From Burkholderiaceae bacterium (GTDB taxonomy: Bacteria > Pseudomonadota > Gammaproteobacteria > Burkholderiales > Burkholderiaceae_C), in the NCBI GenBank assembly GCA_004323695.1, contig SCRU01000145.1, forward strand, positions 1 to 56,698: DNA of 56,698 bases, read 5' to 3'. Under the pieces are notes generated by a model that saw only the letters and a program-made list of their open reading frames with translations, did no database searches and was not told the origin of the DNA. Both the position numbers and the translations under genes were made by a program. Of this stretch, positions 31,672-40,331 are shown piece by piece (the first letter of the stretch is position 1; every line of letters starts with the position of its first letter).

Positions 31672-33555
31672 TCAGTGCGGCAAGAAGTCACTTGCTTCAA
31701 GGCGGGCCATCTTGAACAAAGTCTGCGCAGAACCAGATTGCATTTCGCCCAGAACGTCGCCGAACCCGCGCAAGTGCATGTCACGCTCAGCCAGTTCGAA
31801 GCCGTCTGCAATATCCCTGACGGCTCGCAGGCGCTCCGTGCCGGACCCCTCAATCGGTTTGTCGGTGAGCATCACAAAGTCGCCATCGCCGCCATTGCGG
31901 ACGAGTCGGCCGCGCAGCTGGTGCAGTTGAGCGACGCCGAACCGCTCGGCGCTGCTGACTACCATGCACCCTATGTCAGGCACGTCCACGCCAACTTCAA
32001 TGACCGTGGTGGACACCAGGATGGGTTTGCGTCCGGACGCGAAGTCGGCCAGCGCATATTCCTTGTCGGCTGACTTGAGCTTGCCATGCAGGCACACAAC
32101 TTTGCCGGCGAACCGCTGCTCGAGCCGGGCGGCAGCCTCCATCGCGGATTTCGTATCGGCCTTGCCAGCGGCGAGCTTGGCGTAGAGGAATACAACTTTT
32201 CGTCCGGCCACCAGGTGATCGCCGACGATCCGTACAGCCATTCCCCGATCCATATCGTGCAGCAGATGGCAGTGGATGCGCTTTTCGACAGGGCACCCTG
32301 GAATTTTGGCCTCGATCCAGCCGTCGAACAGGGCCAGCGCCAAGGAGCGCGGGATCGGCGTGGCGCTCGCTTCGATCACGTGCGTGGCGTCTCCGGCAAG
32401 TGCGGCACGCTGTTCGACAGAAAACTTGTGCTGTTCGTCGATTACCAGCAAGCGAAGCGGGCCCGCCGGTGGCCGGCTCAATAGTGCCTGCGTCCCGATT
32501 ACCATGAGCGAGTCACCTGGCTCCGCTCGAGTATCCGCGCCGGTGACGAGTGCAGGGCGCAGGGCCGGGAAGCGTCTCGCCGCCTGCGCGTGAATTTGCC
32601 TGGCAACCAGTTCGCTCGGCACCATCACCGCCACCCGAAAGCCGGACTCGGCGACGCTGGCCGCGGCAAGGAGAAAAACGAGAGTCTTGCCAGAGCCGAC
32701 GTCGCCGTTGAGCAGGACGCGAGATGCGCGGTGTGTCTTGATGGCTTTGCGGATGAGATTTAGAGCGTTCCGTTGTCCGGAGCTGAGCGTCTCGGGTTGG
32801 GCCGGCACCAGGCGTCGCAAGTCGTCATCAATGGGGATGCTGTCGAACGGAGCAGCCAGGCTGGGGCGCTGCCCCCCGGCGCTGCGAACTTGTGCCACCG
32901 TTGCGGCTCGGGCCGCTGCCAACGCGCGTTCGCCGTCCGCGGGTGTCAGTGGCGTGTGCAGGTCGCGCAGAAATGCGCCGGCGCTGCCATATCCAGCCTG
33001 GCGCAGGGAAGAGACGATCACCGGGTCGTCAGAGATGCGCCTGCGAGCTTGCGACTGGGCAGTGCGGCTGCCGGCGGCTTCACCGAGGCACGCTGTCACG
33101 ACATCCGCGGAGACCCGGCCTGGCATGCCGCCGTACAGTGCGTGGACCTTTCCCGTGGCCGTCGCGAGCGAAATATCCGTCAGGCAACGCTCACCGCGGA
33201 AGATTGTGACTTTCGCAGTGAAGGTCAATCTCGAACCGACCTTGATTTCCCGCCACTGGCCCGTATTGGCCCTTCCAAAGATGTTGCCGACGAACTGGCC
33301 GTTGTCAAATTGCAGTGTGAGGCACAGACGGGACGGGAACGGCGAGCGCGTGCTGGCACGATTTTCATCGTACCCCGCTCGCGCGGTCAGCTTGGCCTGG
33401 AAGAAGAGCAGCTTATTCAGAGGCTGTGCCGCCAAACGCCGCGTCGGAACGCGCATGTCGACGTAGCCCTTGGGCAATACCAAAAGGGCGTCAGCGTCGG
33501 ACTCGCCTCCGAGCGCAGAGAGGGGGTGCGCCAAGGCCGGCGCTCGCGCGTTCAC
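31672..33555 (-). CDS. RecG-like ATP-dependent DNA helicase
   Basis: 627 residues, somewhat shorter than chromosomal RecG (about 690). The N-terminal third has an OB-like wedge region (VGSRLTFTAKVTIFRGERCL). The motor follows: Walker A LLNGDVGSGKTLVF (about 290), VMVPSELVARQIH, the DEQH box LLVIDEQHKFSVEQR, EASATPIPRSLALALFDG, and the C-terminal VSTTVIEVGVDVPDIG and QLHQLRGRLVRNGGDG. RecG regresses stalled replication forks and unwinds R-loops and Holliday junctions. QLRGRLVRNG replaces the usual QLRGRVGRG, one sign that this is a separate mobile-element lineage. The GTG at 33555 is used as start behind AGGTT. Confidence 0.87.
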   Translation of the reverse strand: MNARAPALAHPLSALGGESDADALLVLPKGYVDMRVPTRRLAAQPLNKLLFFQAKLTARAGYDENRASTRSPFPSRLCLTLQFDNGQFVGNIFGRANTGQWREIKVGSRLTFTAKVTIFRGERCLTDISLATATGKVHALYGGMPGRVSADVVTACLGEAAGSRTAQSQARRRISDDPVIVSSLRQAGYGSAGAFLRDLHTPLTPADGERALAAARAATVAQVRSAGGQRPSLAAPFDSIPIDDDLRRLVPAQPETLSSGQRNALNLIRKAIKTHRASRVLLNGDVGSGKTLVFLLAAASVAESGFRVAVMVPSELVARQIHAQAARRFPALRPALVTGADTRAEPGDSLMVIGTQALLSRPPAGPLRLLVIDEQHKFSVEQRAALAGDATHVIEASATPIPRSLALALFDGWIEAKIPGCPVEKRIHCHLLHDMDRGMAVRIVGDHLVAGRKVVFLYAKLAAGKADTKSAMEAAARLEQRFAGKVVCLHGKLKSADKEYALADFASGRKPILVSTTVIEVGVDVPDIGCMVVSSAERFGVAQLHQLRGRLVRNGGDGDFVMLTDKPIEGSGTERLRAVRDIADGFELAERDMHLRGFGDVLGEMQSGSAQTLFKMARLEASDFLPH

Positions 33556-33603
33556 GCTATGAACCTATCACGCAACGGTCGTCAGGCAAGGAGTGAATCG
33601 AAT

Positions 33604-33715
33604 GGCATTTGAAGACCGTCTTCATTTGCCAGGATTCTTAGGCCGATCTGGCTTACTATCTTTCGCAGTTCGCGCTTTCATCAACCAGCTCCGCTCCATG
33701 CGGAATGAAAGAAAG
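33604..33715 (+). promoter_or_regulatory. Leader hairpins before the gene at 33724
   Basis: Hairpin B is formed by GGCA-TTGAAGA (33604 on) and TCTTCA-TTTGCC (to 33630). Hairpin C pairs TCCGC (33690-33694) with GCGGA (33700-33704), then GAAAG before the ATG. Hairpin A is not evident. Confidence 0.6.
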
Positions 33716-33723
33716 CAAAGACT

Positions 33724-34164
33724 ATGGCAAAACCACTCGCTAGCTACCTGGCGGACCACCTGAGCGTGGACTGCATCGACACCAAGTGTCAGAAGGCGAT
33801 GAGGGTCCGCCCCTACTCGTCAACACACGACATTGGCGGCCTCGGAATTGAGTTCCAGCCTGGTGAGAGCCAGGAAATGGATTTTCAAAAGGCATGCGTA
33901 CTGTTCGAGCACAGCCACTTCATCAGCTACAGCTTCAACAGAAATCGTCAGCGATTTGTCGACTCGGAGATGAGGATCTACCAGATCCAGATTCCCAAGG
34001 CTGGCGGCGGGCTGCGCATCCTGGGAACGATCATCACGGACGGCGAACAGAATCTCGTTCGGTACTGCGTCGAGGACACTCAGACGTCATCCAGAGCGTT
34101 GATGCGTGACAGTCTGGCTCTGCTTTGCACTGCGCAATCCTTGCGAGACTATCGTCGAGATTGA
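33724..34164 (+). CDS. Hypothetical protein
   Basis: 146 residues, MAKPLASYLADHLSVDCIDT, continuing KCQKAMRVRPYSSTHDIGGL. It is alpha/beta, with FEHSHFISYSFNRNRQRFVD and a beta hairpin GGLRILGTIITDGEQNLVRY. GAAAGAAAGC precedes the ATG. It is divergent from recG, which starts at 33555. No family recognised. Confidence 0.6.
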   Translation: MAKPLASYLADHLSVDCIDTKCQKAMRVRPYSSTHDIGGLGIEFQPGESQEMDFQKACVLFEHSHFISYSFNRNRQRFVDSEMRIYQIQIPKAGGGLRILGTIITDGEQNLVRYCVEDTQTSSRALMRDSLALLCTAQSLRDYRRD

Positions 34165-34249
34165 ATGGCGTCGGCGGACGGCGCAGTCGTGCTGAAATTC
34201 AGAAATGTGAAGGGGGCGGCGTTGACCTTCGGGTCGGCCGCCCAGCCCT

Positions 34250-34660
34250 TCAATGCAGCGTCGGCAGCTTGGAGCCGCGTTTGGCGTCGGTGGGCGGTCG
34301 AAAAAACCCTCCCTCGTAGAGTACCTTGTGCGCATGCAGCTCTAGCGTGGTGAGCAAGGGGATCATGGAGGGCATGTCGGGGCACTGCATCAAGTCTTCG
34401 AGCAGTTGGCGCCAGGGATCGTTACGTGGTGTCCGTAGAGCGGTGCGAGTCGGTTGCACACACGACAAATCGAGCGTTTCTCCACGGGCAATGCTCTCGC
34501 ACTGCTTGCGCGACCTTTGGGAGACCGAATGCACGACCATCCAGTCGAGGCCTTCGGGCTTATGCGTCGACATTTCAAAGAGAACATCGTCGATCTCATT
34601 CACGGGATTGAATGGCAAAAGCAGTGACAAGTCGTCTCGTGAGGGATCGCTAATCCGCAT
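34250..34660 (-). CDS. Hypothetical protein, tandem paralogue 2
   Basis: 136 residues from ATG 34660 (MRISDPSRDDLSLLLPFNPV). It shares with the gene at 34748-35218 the elements FNPVNEIDDVLFEM, a middle R-x-QCESIARGETLDLSC, a W/L-rich LLEDLMQCPDMPSMIPLLTT and a closing helix. The two lie in tandem, 87 bases apart, on the minus strand. The family is not recognised and no catalytic residue stands out. Confidence 0.55.
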   Translation of the reverse strand: MRISDPSRDDLSLLLPFNPVNEIDDVLFEMSTHKPEGLDWMVVHSVSQRSRKQCESIARGETLDLSCVQPTRTALRTPRNDPWRQLLEDLMQCPDMPSMIPLLTTLELHAHKVLYEGGFFRPPTDAKRGSKLPTLH

Positions 34661-34747
34661 GTGGTCTTCTCGGGAAACGCCGCCGGCGCGGCCATGACGC
34701 GAGTATAGGTGTAACGAGTGCAAGTAGGCGTCGCCCGCGAAAAAAAA

Positions 34748-35218
34748 TCAGTGGCGCGTGATCTCGACCTGAGCTGGAACGTAGCCCATGCGGCTCAAAG
34801 CGATACAACGCGGATCGGCCTTGGCCATTTCTTCCCGGGCAATGATCTCGAAAGACTCGAGGTAAGGCTTCATCGGACCGATCCAGTCGCATTTCGCCAT
34901 CGCTTGCAACAGCCCATGTGCGGGTAGGCCGCGGTCACTATGGAGTGGCCCTGACGCTGCGAAAGTCGAGAAGTCCAGACTCTCACCATTGTCAAGCCTG
35001 GCGATGTCTCGCAATCCACCAATCACAGCGATGTGAATGAAAAACCAGCAGCGGACGGGATCCCCGCCTGACGTCAGAGCCAGGAGTTGAAGGTCGATTT
35101 CACTCACGGGATTGAGCACACCGTTGAAACGATAGGTGAGGGGAGTGACGCTGGGCTCGGCGAGGCCGTGCACGATCGCGTCGCAGATGATGCGGAGGGG
35201 GGTGGTGATTGGCTGCAT
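34748..35218 (-). CDS. Hypothetical protein, tandem paralogue 1
   Basis: 156 residues, MQPITTPLRIICDAIVHGLA. Shared with the neighbour at 34250 are LNPVSEIDLQLLAL (NPV-EID core), LRDIARLDNGESLDFS (compare ESIARGETLDLS), LLQAMAKCDWIGPMKPYLES and a final helix. The identical order and spacing argue for a duplication followed by strong divergence. It is first in the minus-strand pair. Confidence 0.6.
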   Translation of the reverse strand: MQPITTPLRIICDAIVHGLAEPSVTPLTYRFNGVLNPVSEIDLQLLALTSGGDPVRCWFFIHIAVIGGLRDIARLDNGESLDFSTFAASGPLHSDRGLPAHGLLQAMAKCDWIGPMKPYLESFEIIAREEMAKADPRCIALSRMGYVPAQVEITRH

Positions 35219-35693
35219 TTAGAGTTAACGATACGTGCTCCTACAGGCACGGCAACGGCGTGCAAGGGCTGGTGCGCGACAAGCCCGGGTGAAGTCACGC
35301 GAGGAGCTGGCCCTGCAGTTGAATCGCATGCCTGTAATCGTCTGATTCGGCGCGGATTGAACCCAACCATCGGGCACAGTCACCTCTGTGGCGAGATACA
35401 TCGGGTGTGCTTGTGTGGTAGTGCCTCAATTTGGAATCACACTGGAATCACAACCGTCAACCTCCCGGTTTTGCCTTCACGCAAGCACACCGGATGTATT
35501 TCCCTCCAGCCGCTTTATGCGGAACTGATGATTCAACAGCCGATCAGGTCCCAGATGAACATGCCGCGTGCGGTGCGTTCATGTGGGTCTTTACCCATTC
35601 TGTCTTCTAACTCCGCGCATGCGGAATGAAGGTTGACGCTGATTTCCAGCGCCAGCAACCTGCAGCGGAGTAACCGCGAAAGGACAGAAAGCG
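35219..35693. promoter_or_regulatory. Intergenic region with leader elements before the RDF-like gene
   Basis: No gene is supported in these 475 bases between divergent units. An 11-bp motif TGGAATCACA occurs twice in tandem at about 35430-35451. TCCGC (35612-35616) with GCGGA (35621-35625) forms a hairpin C followed by AATGAAGG, but the real start lies 60 bases further on, after CGG/CCG pairing and a second AAAGGA. The two ribosome-site-like segments suggest a rebuilt or duplicated leader. Confidence 0.5.
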
Positions 35694-37202
35694 ATGAGTA
35701 GCATCATTCGTGACAGTATCAAGGCGCGAGCCGCAATCACCGGGACGCGTATCCCTGTGTCGGGCAAGATCCGTCCGGGCACCAAGGCCATCAATAACAA
35801 GGCGGCGCAAAACCCGCTTGCAATGGATCTGTTCCGAAAGGCCCAGTCGGGTGCGATCAGCTTCAAAGAGGCCGAAAAGGAGATTGCGGAGAAGACAGGA
35901 ATCAAGTTCCCATTCTTTCCGCGAAACACCAGGCACTTCAACGTTTACGCGCATGACGTCGAAGGCGGCCAGATGGCCGTCGACACGATGCTGGAACTGT
36001 ATGGGGAGCAGCGCGAGGGAGACAGCGAGCGAAAGCTCTATCGCTTCCCGATCGTTTTTCCCGATGCAAACTGCGTGGAAGACTTCTTTCCGAACGAGTT
36101 CAGGGTGGCTCAAGGCCCGATCAAGTACCACTCCTCGTACGGGGATGACGGGGTGAGACGGTGCCTGTATCTCAAGCCCGTGGACGCCGCGCAAAACGCG
36201 CTTCGCAAGAAGCACCTGCGGCGAGAGGAAACGGTCCGGGGTGAGTGCATCCCGGGGTCGTGCCCGGAATTCGGCTCTGGGGCATGCCGCTTCAACGGCA
36301 CCCTGCATTTCTACATTCCTGGTGTGACCGGATCAGCCCCGTTCGCAATGGCCACCGGCTCTGCGTACGCGGCCGAGGACATTTTCCAGCGCCTGGACGA
36401 GATCGTGCGAATCTGCAACGGGCGAATCCCCAAGTCCGATCGCCAGGGCAACCCCATCTTCTACATGACGAAAGTCAAGAAGATGCGGACGTACTTTGAT
36501 GAAAGCGGCAAGGAGAAGCACGGCGAACAGTGGGTTCCCTTCGTGGAAACCACCTTGCAGATGTCCACGGTGCTGATGATCGAAGAGTCGAAACGCCTTC
36601 AACTGGCGGCGCCAACGGCCGCTCCGGCGGTTTCAGGCATGCCGACCGCATGGATGCCATCATCGCAGCTGTCCGAAGCGACCGGCGCATTCCATCAGGA
36701 GGTGGTGGATGCTGACGGTGTGATCGGGCAAGAGCAGACGGCACCGGGGCCAATCGGAGGTCATTCCTTTGAACCGCCGAAGATCGGAGCGATCGAGACG
36801 GAGCGAGTCACCGAGCCGACGCCCTCGATGTGGTTCACCAAACTTGTGGAGGAAAACCAACTCGGGCAGAGCGCCAGGGATTGGGCCATTGCGAAGTTCG
36901 GGGATGACTGGAACTCGGACGACAAACTGCCGAACGTCCTGAATGAACTGAGGTCGTTGCTCTTGGCCCGCGGTGCTGAATGCTGTGTCGCCTTCCTGGA
37001 CTTGTGTACCGTCCTGTACGTCAACGATATTCCAGTGCGGGACGTCGCGATGCCGTATCTGGTGTTCAAGTACGGGAAGGGGCTGACCCGCGACAAGCAA
37101 CTGTTGGTGGCCGCACGCATGCACGTCGGCGAGATGCTGGATAGCAGCGGTCAGAAAGTGGCTTTGGCTCACATGCAGAGCCATGGTGCCGTGGCGGCGT
37201 AA
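35694..37202 (+). CDS. Recombination-directionality-factor-like plasmid/phage protein
   Basis: 502 residues. It starts MSSIIRDSIKARAAITGTRI and then has GKIRPGTKAINNKAA, a mixed alpha/beta region with KLYRFPIVFPD, and a cysteine cluster GECIPGSCPEFGSGACRFNG (about residues 182-201) that could bind zinc, followed by TLHFYIPGV. I recognise this as a large conserved protein of plasmids, ICEs and phages, variously named recombination directionality factor or hydrolase/metal-binding protein; its activity is not established. The C-terminal third is Pro/Ala/Glu-rich and then helical. AAAGGACAG precedes the ATG. A bidirectional terminator follows. Confidence 0.6.
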   Translation: MSSIIRDSIKARAAITGTRIPVSGKIRPGTKAINNKAAQNPLAMDLFRKAQSGAISFKEAEKEIAEKTGIKFPFFPRNTRHFNVYAHDVEGGQMAVDTMLELYGEQREGDSERKLYRFPIVFPDANCVEDFFPNEFRVAQGPIKYHSSYGDDGVRRCLYLKPVDAAQNALRKKHLRREETVRGECIPGSCPEFGSGACRFNGTLHFYIPGVTGSAPFAMATGSAYAAEDIFQRLDEIVRICNGRIPKSDRQGNPIFYMTKVKKMRTYFDESGKEKHGEQWVPFVETTLQMSTVLMIEESKRLQLAAPTAAPAVSGMPTAWMPSSQLSEATGAFHQEVVDADGVIGQEQTAPGPIGGHSFEPPKIGAIETERVTEPTPSMWFTKLVEENQLGQSARDWAIAKFGDDWNSDDKLPNVLNELRSLLLARGAECCVAFLDLCTVLYVNDIPVRDVAMPYLVFKYGKGLTRDKQLLVAARMHVGEMLDSSGQKVALAHMQSHGAVAA

Positions 37203-37240
37203 TCAAACGGGCGTGCGAATAGCACCGCCCAGGCGAAAGA

Positions 37241-37278
37241 AAAATAGCCGGCCTCCTCGGGGGCCGGCTATTTTTTTT
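37241..37278. terminator. Bidirectional intrinsic terminator
   Basis: AAAATAGCCGGC (37241-37252) pairs with GCCGGCTATTTT (37263-37274) and runs into eight T bases; the A run on the other side serves the convergent minus-strand operon that ends at 37292. Confidence 0.92.
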
Positions 37279-37291
37279 GCGCGCAGGTAAC

Positions 37292-37846
37292 TCAGGAGAG
37301 CGAAGCCGACCACTGGACAAGCATGTCGGCACGGTTAGCTAGAGCATCCATGCTCCCGCTGTTGCCGATCGATATGCAGGACAAGAGGTCCAGCATGCGC
37401 GCGAGCACGAGGTCAAGGTTTGAATCTCGCTCGCTTTGTAGGCCCGGGGTCCATTTTCGGTTTGTCACTTCGCTGCGGGCGACCAGGCGCTGAGCGCGAA
37501 GGTCTTGTGGACAAGAGACCTGCACGATCCCTGCACCGGGCGGCAATTGGTCAATGTGATTCGGCGCCGAGGGGAACCCATCGACCACGACAGGGGCTTC
37601 CTGGCGCCAAGCGCACACCTGCGCAAGCAAAAGCGAGACCGTTTGCCCGCCGATGAGTCCTCCAGGCTTCTCCTGGGCTATGGACAACATAAGGCGAATG
37701 GGGATCTCAGCGGGGAATTTTCTACGCCGAGCCAGCCGGCCGAGATCACCGACGCTCAGATGTTTCCACCCACGGGACTGCAACATCCGGCCAAGGGTGG
37801 ATTTGCCCGAGCCGTGCGGGCCGACTAGGAAGAGGACGGGATTCAC
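37292..37846 (-). CDS. P-loop kinase, adenylate-kinase-like
   Basis: 184 residues. It begins MNPVLFLVGPHGSGKSTLGR with a GPHGSGKST P-loop (residues 9-17), then HLSVGDLGRLARRRKFPAEI and a VVVDGFPSAPNHIDQL segment (DGFPS), matching the nucleotide-binding and DGFPR motifs of adenylate kinases. The arginine that follows DGFP in adenylate kinase is serine here, and the lid region is short, so the substrate may not be AMP. It could phosphorylate a nucleotide or small molecule for the element. Its start overlaps the end of the preceding gene; it is last in a five-gene minus-strand operon. Confidence 0.75.
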   Translation of the reverse strand: MNPVLFLVGPHGSGKSTLGRMLQSRGWKHLSVGDLGRLARRRKFPAEIPIRLMLSIAQEKPGGLIGGQTVSLLLAQVCAWRQEAPVVVDGFPSAPNHIDQLPPGAGIVQVSCPQDLRAQRLVARSEVTNRKWTPGLQSERDSNLDLVLARMLDLLSCISIGNSGSMDALANRADMLVQWSASLS

Positions 37847-38121
37847 GACAGAGGGATGAGTCCTGAAGTGTGGGAGACGGGTAAGATGGTGTTGTTGTAC
37901 TTGCCAGCGCTCGTCGAATAGGCATTCCGATGCACCGAGGCGCGCAAGCTGGTGATTTTGTGGCGAAGTTGTTTGAGCTCGTCCAGCAGTTCGGACACGT
38001 CGATGCTGGGGCTGAATTTGCGCGCATGTTCCAACGTCTCCTGCGCTTCTCGGCAGCAGTCGCCGGCGTCGTCAAGATGTTCAATGAGAATTCGTGTTTT
38101 GCTGACCGTCGTGGGGATCAT
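37843..38121 (-). CDS. Hypothetical helical protein
   Basis: 92 residues from ATG 38121 (MIPTTVSKTRILIEHLDDAG). The middle is a likely coiled coil (FSPSIDVSELLDELKQLRHK ITSLRA). It overlaps the kinase start by 4 bases. The longer frame to 38271 lacks coding character in its first 50 codons. No family recognised. Confidence 0.5.
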   Translation of the reverse strand: MIPTTVSKTRILIEHLDDAGDCCREAQETLEHARKFSPSIDVSELLDELKQLRHKITSLRASVHRNAYSTSAGKYNNTILPVSHTSGLIPLS

Positions 38122-38305
38122 GATGGTGCTCGATGAAGGCCGCAGGAAGCGCGGCAATGATTTGATTTTCAATGTAATGGCAAGCCTGGGTTCGAGTCTT
38201 GACCGGAACGAAGCCCAAGCCGTATACGGCGCACGCTGCATAGAGCGCGAGTCTGATAGTGCCGCGTGCAATAGAGGTCTGGCGGGATATGGAAGGAATT
38301 TGCAT
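38081..38305 (-). CDS. Small hypothetical protein
   Basis: 74 residues, MQIPSISRQTSIARGTIRLA, then LYAACAVYGLGFVPVKTRTQ and ENQIIAALPAAFIEHHHD. It overlaps the next gene by 41 bases, more than usual, and has only a weak ribosome site, but the sequence looks natural and the strand fits the operon. Function unknown. Confidence 0.4.
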   Translation of the reverse strand: MQIPSISRQTSIARGTIRLALYAACAVYGLGFVPVKTRTQACHYIENQIIAALPAAFIEHHHDPHDGQQNTNSH

Positions 38306-38351
38306 CGCCGTCAGGAATGTTTCGTACGCGGGTGGAGAGGGTGGTCAGGAT

Positions 38352-38879
38352 TTAGGCGCGGACCCAGCGCATGGTGCCGTTGATGGCGCAGTAGCGGCTC
38401 TCCTCAAGCGCACCGTAGGCAATCTCGTGAAGCGCGGTGATCTCGCCGTCCCATGCGATCAGGGAGCCCACCGCGGCCGATACGCAGGTGAGGCTGCCGC
38501 GATTCACGTAGAGGCGCTTGGCCTTGAGCTTTTGAACGTTGACGACCGCGCCTTCGCTGATGATCAGCGTACCGTCCACTTCAATCGACCCGGCGTTGAA
38601 TTCGCCGGAGAGATGCAGGCCGCCCTTGAATGCCATGGTCGGTGACTCTTTCGGAAGGTCCACGTCGCGGATGGCATTTACGATGCCCTCGAGCTTGTGG
38701 TCGATGACGAGTTGGCCGTCATTCTTGATATAGGGCGACTGAGGGGTATCGACCCGCTCCGCCGGCACCGGTTGCTCGCGGGTAGCCGCGGGACGCAGAT
38801 CCACTACCGCGCCGAGAGATGCATCCTCGGCTTGGCCTTCCGGCTCGTCGTTCACAATTGCAAGAGGTGAGGTCATCAT
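38352..38879 (-). CDS. Bactofilin-like protein
   Basis: 175 residues. A disordered acidic N-terminus (about 60 residues) is followed by a right-handed beta-helix-like repeat: FKGGLHLSGEFNAGSIEVDG, TLIISEGAVVNVQKLKAKRL and YVNRGSLTCVSAAVGSLIAW, with hydrophobic residues in the regular spacing of bactofilins (DUF583, polymer-forming cytoskeletal proteins). Bactofilins assemble into filaments at the membrane. It starts 3 bases after the stop of the membrane-protein gene, so the two probably work together, perhaps as an envelope scaffold for a pilus or transfer complex. Confidence 0.7.
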   Translation of the reverse strand: MMTSPLAIVNDEPEGQAEDASLGAVVDLRPAATREQPVPAERVDTPQSPYIKNDGQLVIDHKLEGIVNAIRDVDLPKESPTMAFKGGLHLSGEFNAGSIEVDGTLIISEGAVVNVQKLKAKRLYVNRGSLTCVSAAVGSLIAWDGEITALHEIAYGALEESRYCAINGTMRWVRA

Positions 38880-38882
38880 GCT

Positions 38883-40028
38883 TCATTCTCCGTAAGTAAA
38901 AGTTCCGGCGTTTGTGGTGTAGGTGCCGTGGGCCTGATTGATGCTGGTCAGCGTCTGTCCGTTGGGGAGGCGCCCTCCAGGTGCGATTTGCTTAAATATG
39001 TTCGTGGCCGTGTCGCGCGTCACGAGATCACCGCCGTTGGTCGTCACGGCAACGAACGGAGCGCTCTGAGCGGATGGGCCGTTACTCTCCCGTGGTTGCG
39101 GCCGGCTACCTGCGGAAGCGGATGGTTGTTGCGCCGGCTCCGGTCCAAGCGTGACGTTCACGGCGCTGTCTTCGCTGGCGCTCCCGTCGGCATTGGGCCC
39201 GACGGCGCGATGCGCGTGCCCTGCATTTCGGAGAGTAACGTTCACACCAGACTGATCGTCTTCGTCCTGCCTGCGTTCTGTCTCTGCCCGGGAGCGGTGT
39301 TCATCGAGACGTTTGTGGAAAACGCGAGGCGACGAACTCAGGAGACTGGTTTCGATGGAAGGAAGCGGTGGCAACGCCGAAAGCGGAGCCCCGACAGTGA
39401 TTGGCTGATGAGTAGGCGCGAGAATCGAGGGCTCAGCGCGGGTTACAGGCGAGGTTGGAACGGTTCGCACCGCACTTGATCGAGTAGCGGAACTGGCGTT
39501 CGGCTGTGGCTTTGCGGCGGCTACGGCAGGCTGCGCGATCGGTTGAGATTTGGGTGCTGCCGGCAGTACCTTTTGAACTGGCACAGACGCATGCTGATGG
39601 GTGAGTGATAACACGCCTGCGGCGCCACCGTCGAGCGCCAGACGCAGAATTCTCCAGTTGACGATCTCGGCCCGATGTTCGACGGCCATGCCGAGAACAA
39701 ACAGCGCTGCAAACGCCATAGAAATGGAGAGCCGGCCCAAGTGCGCCGTCGACTGGCGCTTGGGCTGTGGGGCGCGCTTCCACTTCTCATGGGTGTTCCA
39801 GAGTGCGCGCACGGCACGCGCGAAGTGAGGCCGTAGGGAGAACCAAGCTTTCGTGGTGTCCACGAGTTTGGTCGGGCCGGACGCCGCCACAGTGAGGCAG
39901 CCGTGGCCGTCAACGCGAAGACAATCCCGTCCTGGCTGTATTTGCCGGCGGTGTGGGCGTGCTTTGCGGCCAGCCGAATATGGACCGATCAACGCAATCG
40001 CCAATGAATTGGGGCGTTCTGGAATCAC
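38883..40028 (-). CDS. Single-pass membrane protein with long Pro-rich linker
   Basis: Start uncertain; GTG 40028 is the first plausible start to the left of the 26-bp palindrome at 40141, giving 381 residues. A basic N-terminal part (AWFSLRPHFARAVRALWNTHE) precedes one transmembrane segment (LSISMAFAALFVLGMAVEH), a long Pro/Ala/Ser-rich linker, and a small C-terminal domain (VAVTTNGGDLVTRDTATNIF, then LPNGQTLTSINQAHGTYT). The layout is that of envelope-spanning pilus or secretion accessory proteins such as PilP-type factors, but no match is certain. It leads the operon with the bactofilin-like gene. Confidence 0.5.
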   Translation of the reverse strand: MIPERPNSLAIALIGPYSAGRKARPHRRQIQPGRDCLRVDGHGCLTVAASGPTKLVDTTKAWFSLRPHFARAVRALWNTHEKWKRAPQPKRQSTAHLGRLSISMAFAALFVLGMAVEHRAEIVNWRILRLALDGGAAGVLSLTHQHASVPVQKVLPAAPKSQPIAQPAVAAAKPQPNASSATRSSAVRTVPTSPVTRAEPSILAPTHQPITVGAPLSALPPLPSIETSLLSSSPRVFHKRLDEHRSRAETERRQDEDDQSGVNVTLRNAGHAHRAVGPNADGSASEDSAVNVTLGPEPAQQPSASAGSRPQPRESNGPSAQSAPFVAVTTNGGDLVTRDTATNIFKQIAPGGRLPNGQTLTSINQAHGTYTTNAGTFTYGE

Positions 40029-40135
40029 ACAGCCATTTGGCGCTAAAAACGCGGTGGATAAGCCGCGAATGTGGGCATGAAATCGCCATGTTTCGAGACA
40101 TAGACATTCCGGGATGTCGGGAAGTCCGTTGGAGC

Positions 40136-40167
40136 CGAAGCAATCCGGCCAAATTTGGCCGGATTGA
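40136..40167 (+). repeat. 32-bp repeat with perfect 26-bp palindrome (copy 2)
   Basis: The core 40141-40166 is CAATCCGGCCAAA plus its exact reverse complement, identical to 8692-8717. CGAAG before and A after it are shared as well, in the opposite orientation to copy 1. It sits between the minus-strand bactofilin operon and the plus-strand gene at 40332, again a divergent promoter region. Confidence 0.85.
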
Positions 40168-40331
40168 GTGTCGCCGGAAGGGGCGACGCGCACTGCCTTT
40201 AACCTTCGCCAGCATCTAGTTTCGGGCAAAAAGTACGAATCACGGGCCGAAACAGACGCTATTCGTCTGTGTCTCGGTGAATCCCGAATCCACCATTGAG
40301 TCCACCTTCAACCACTCAATTAGGATTCCAA

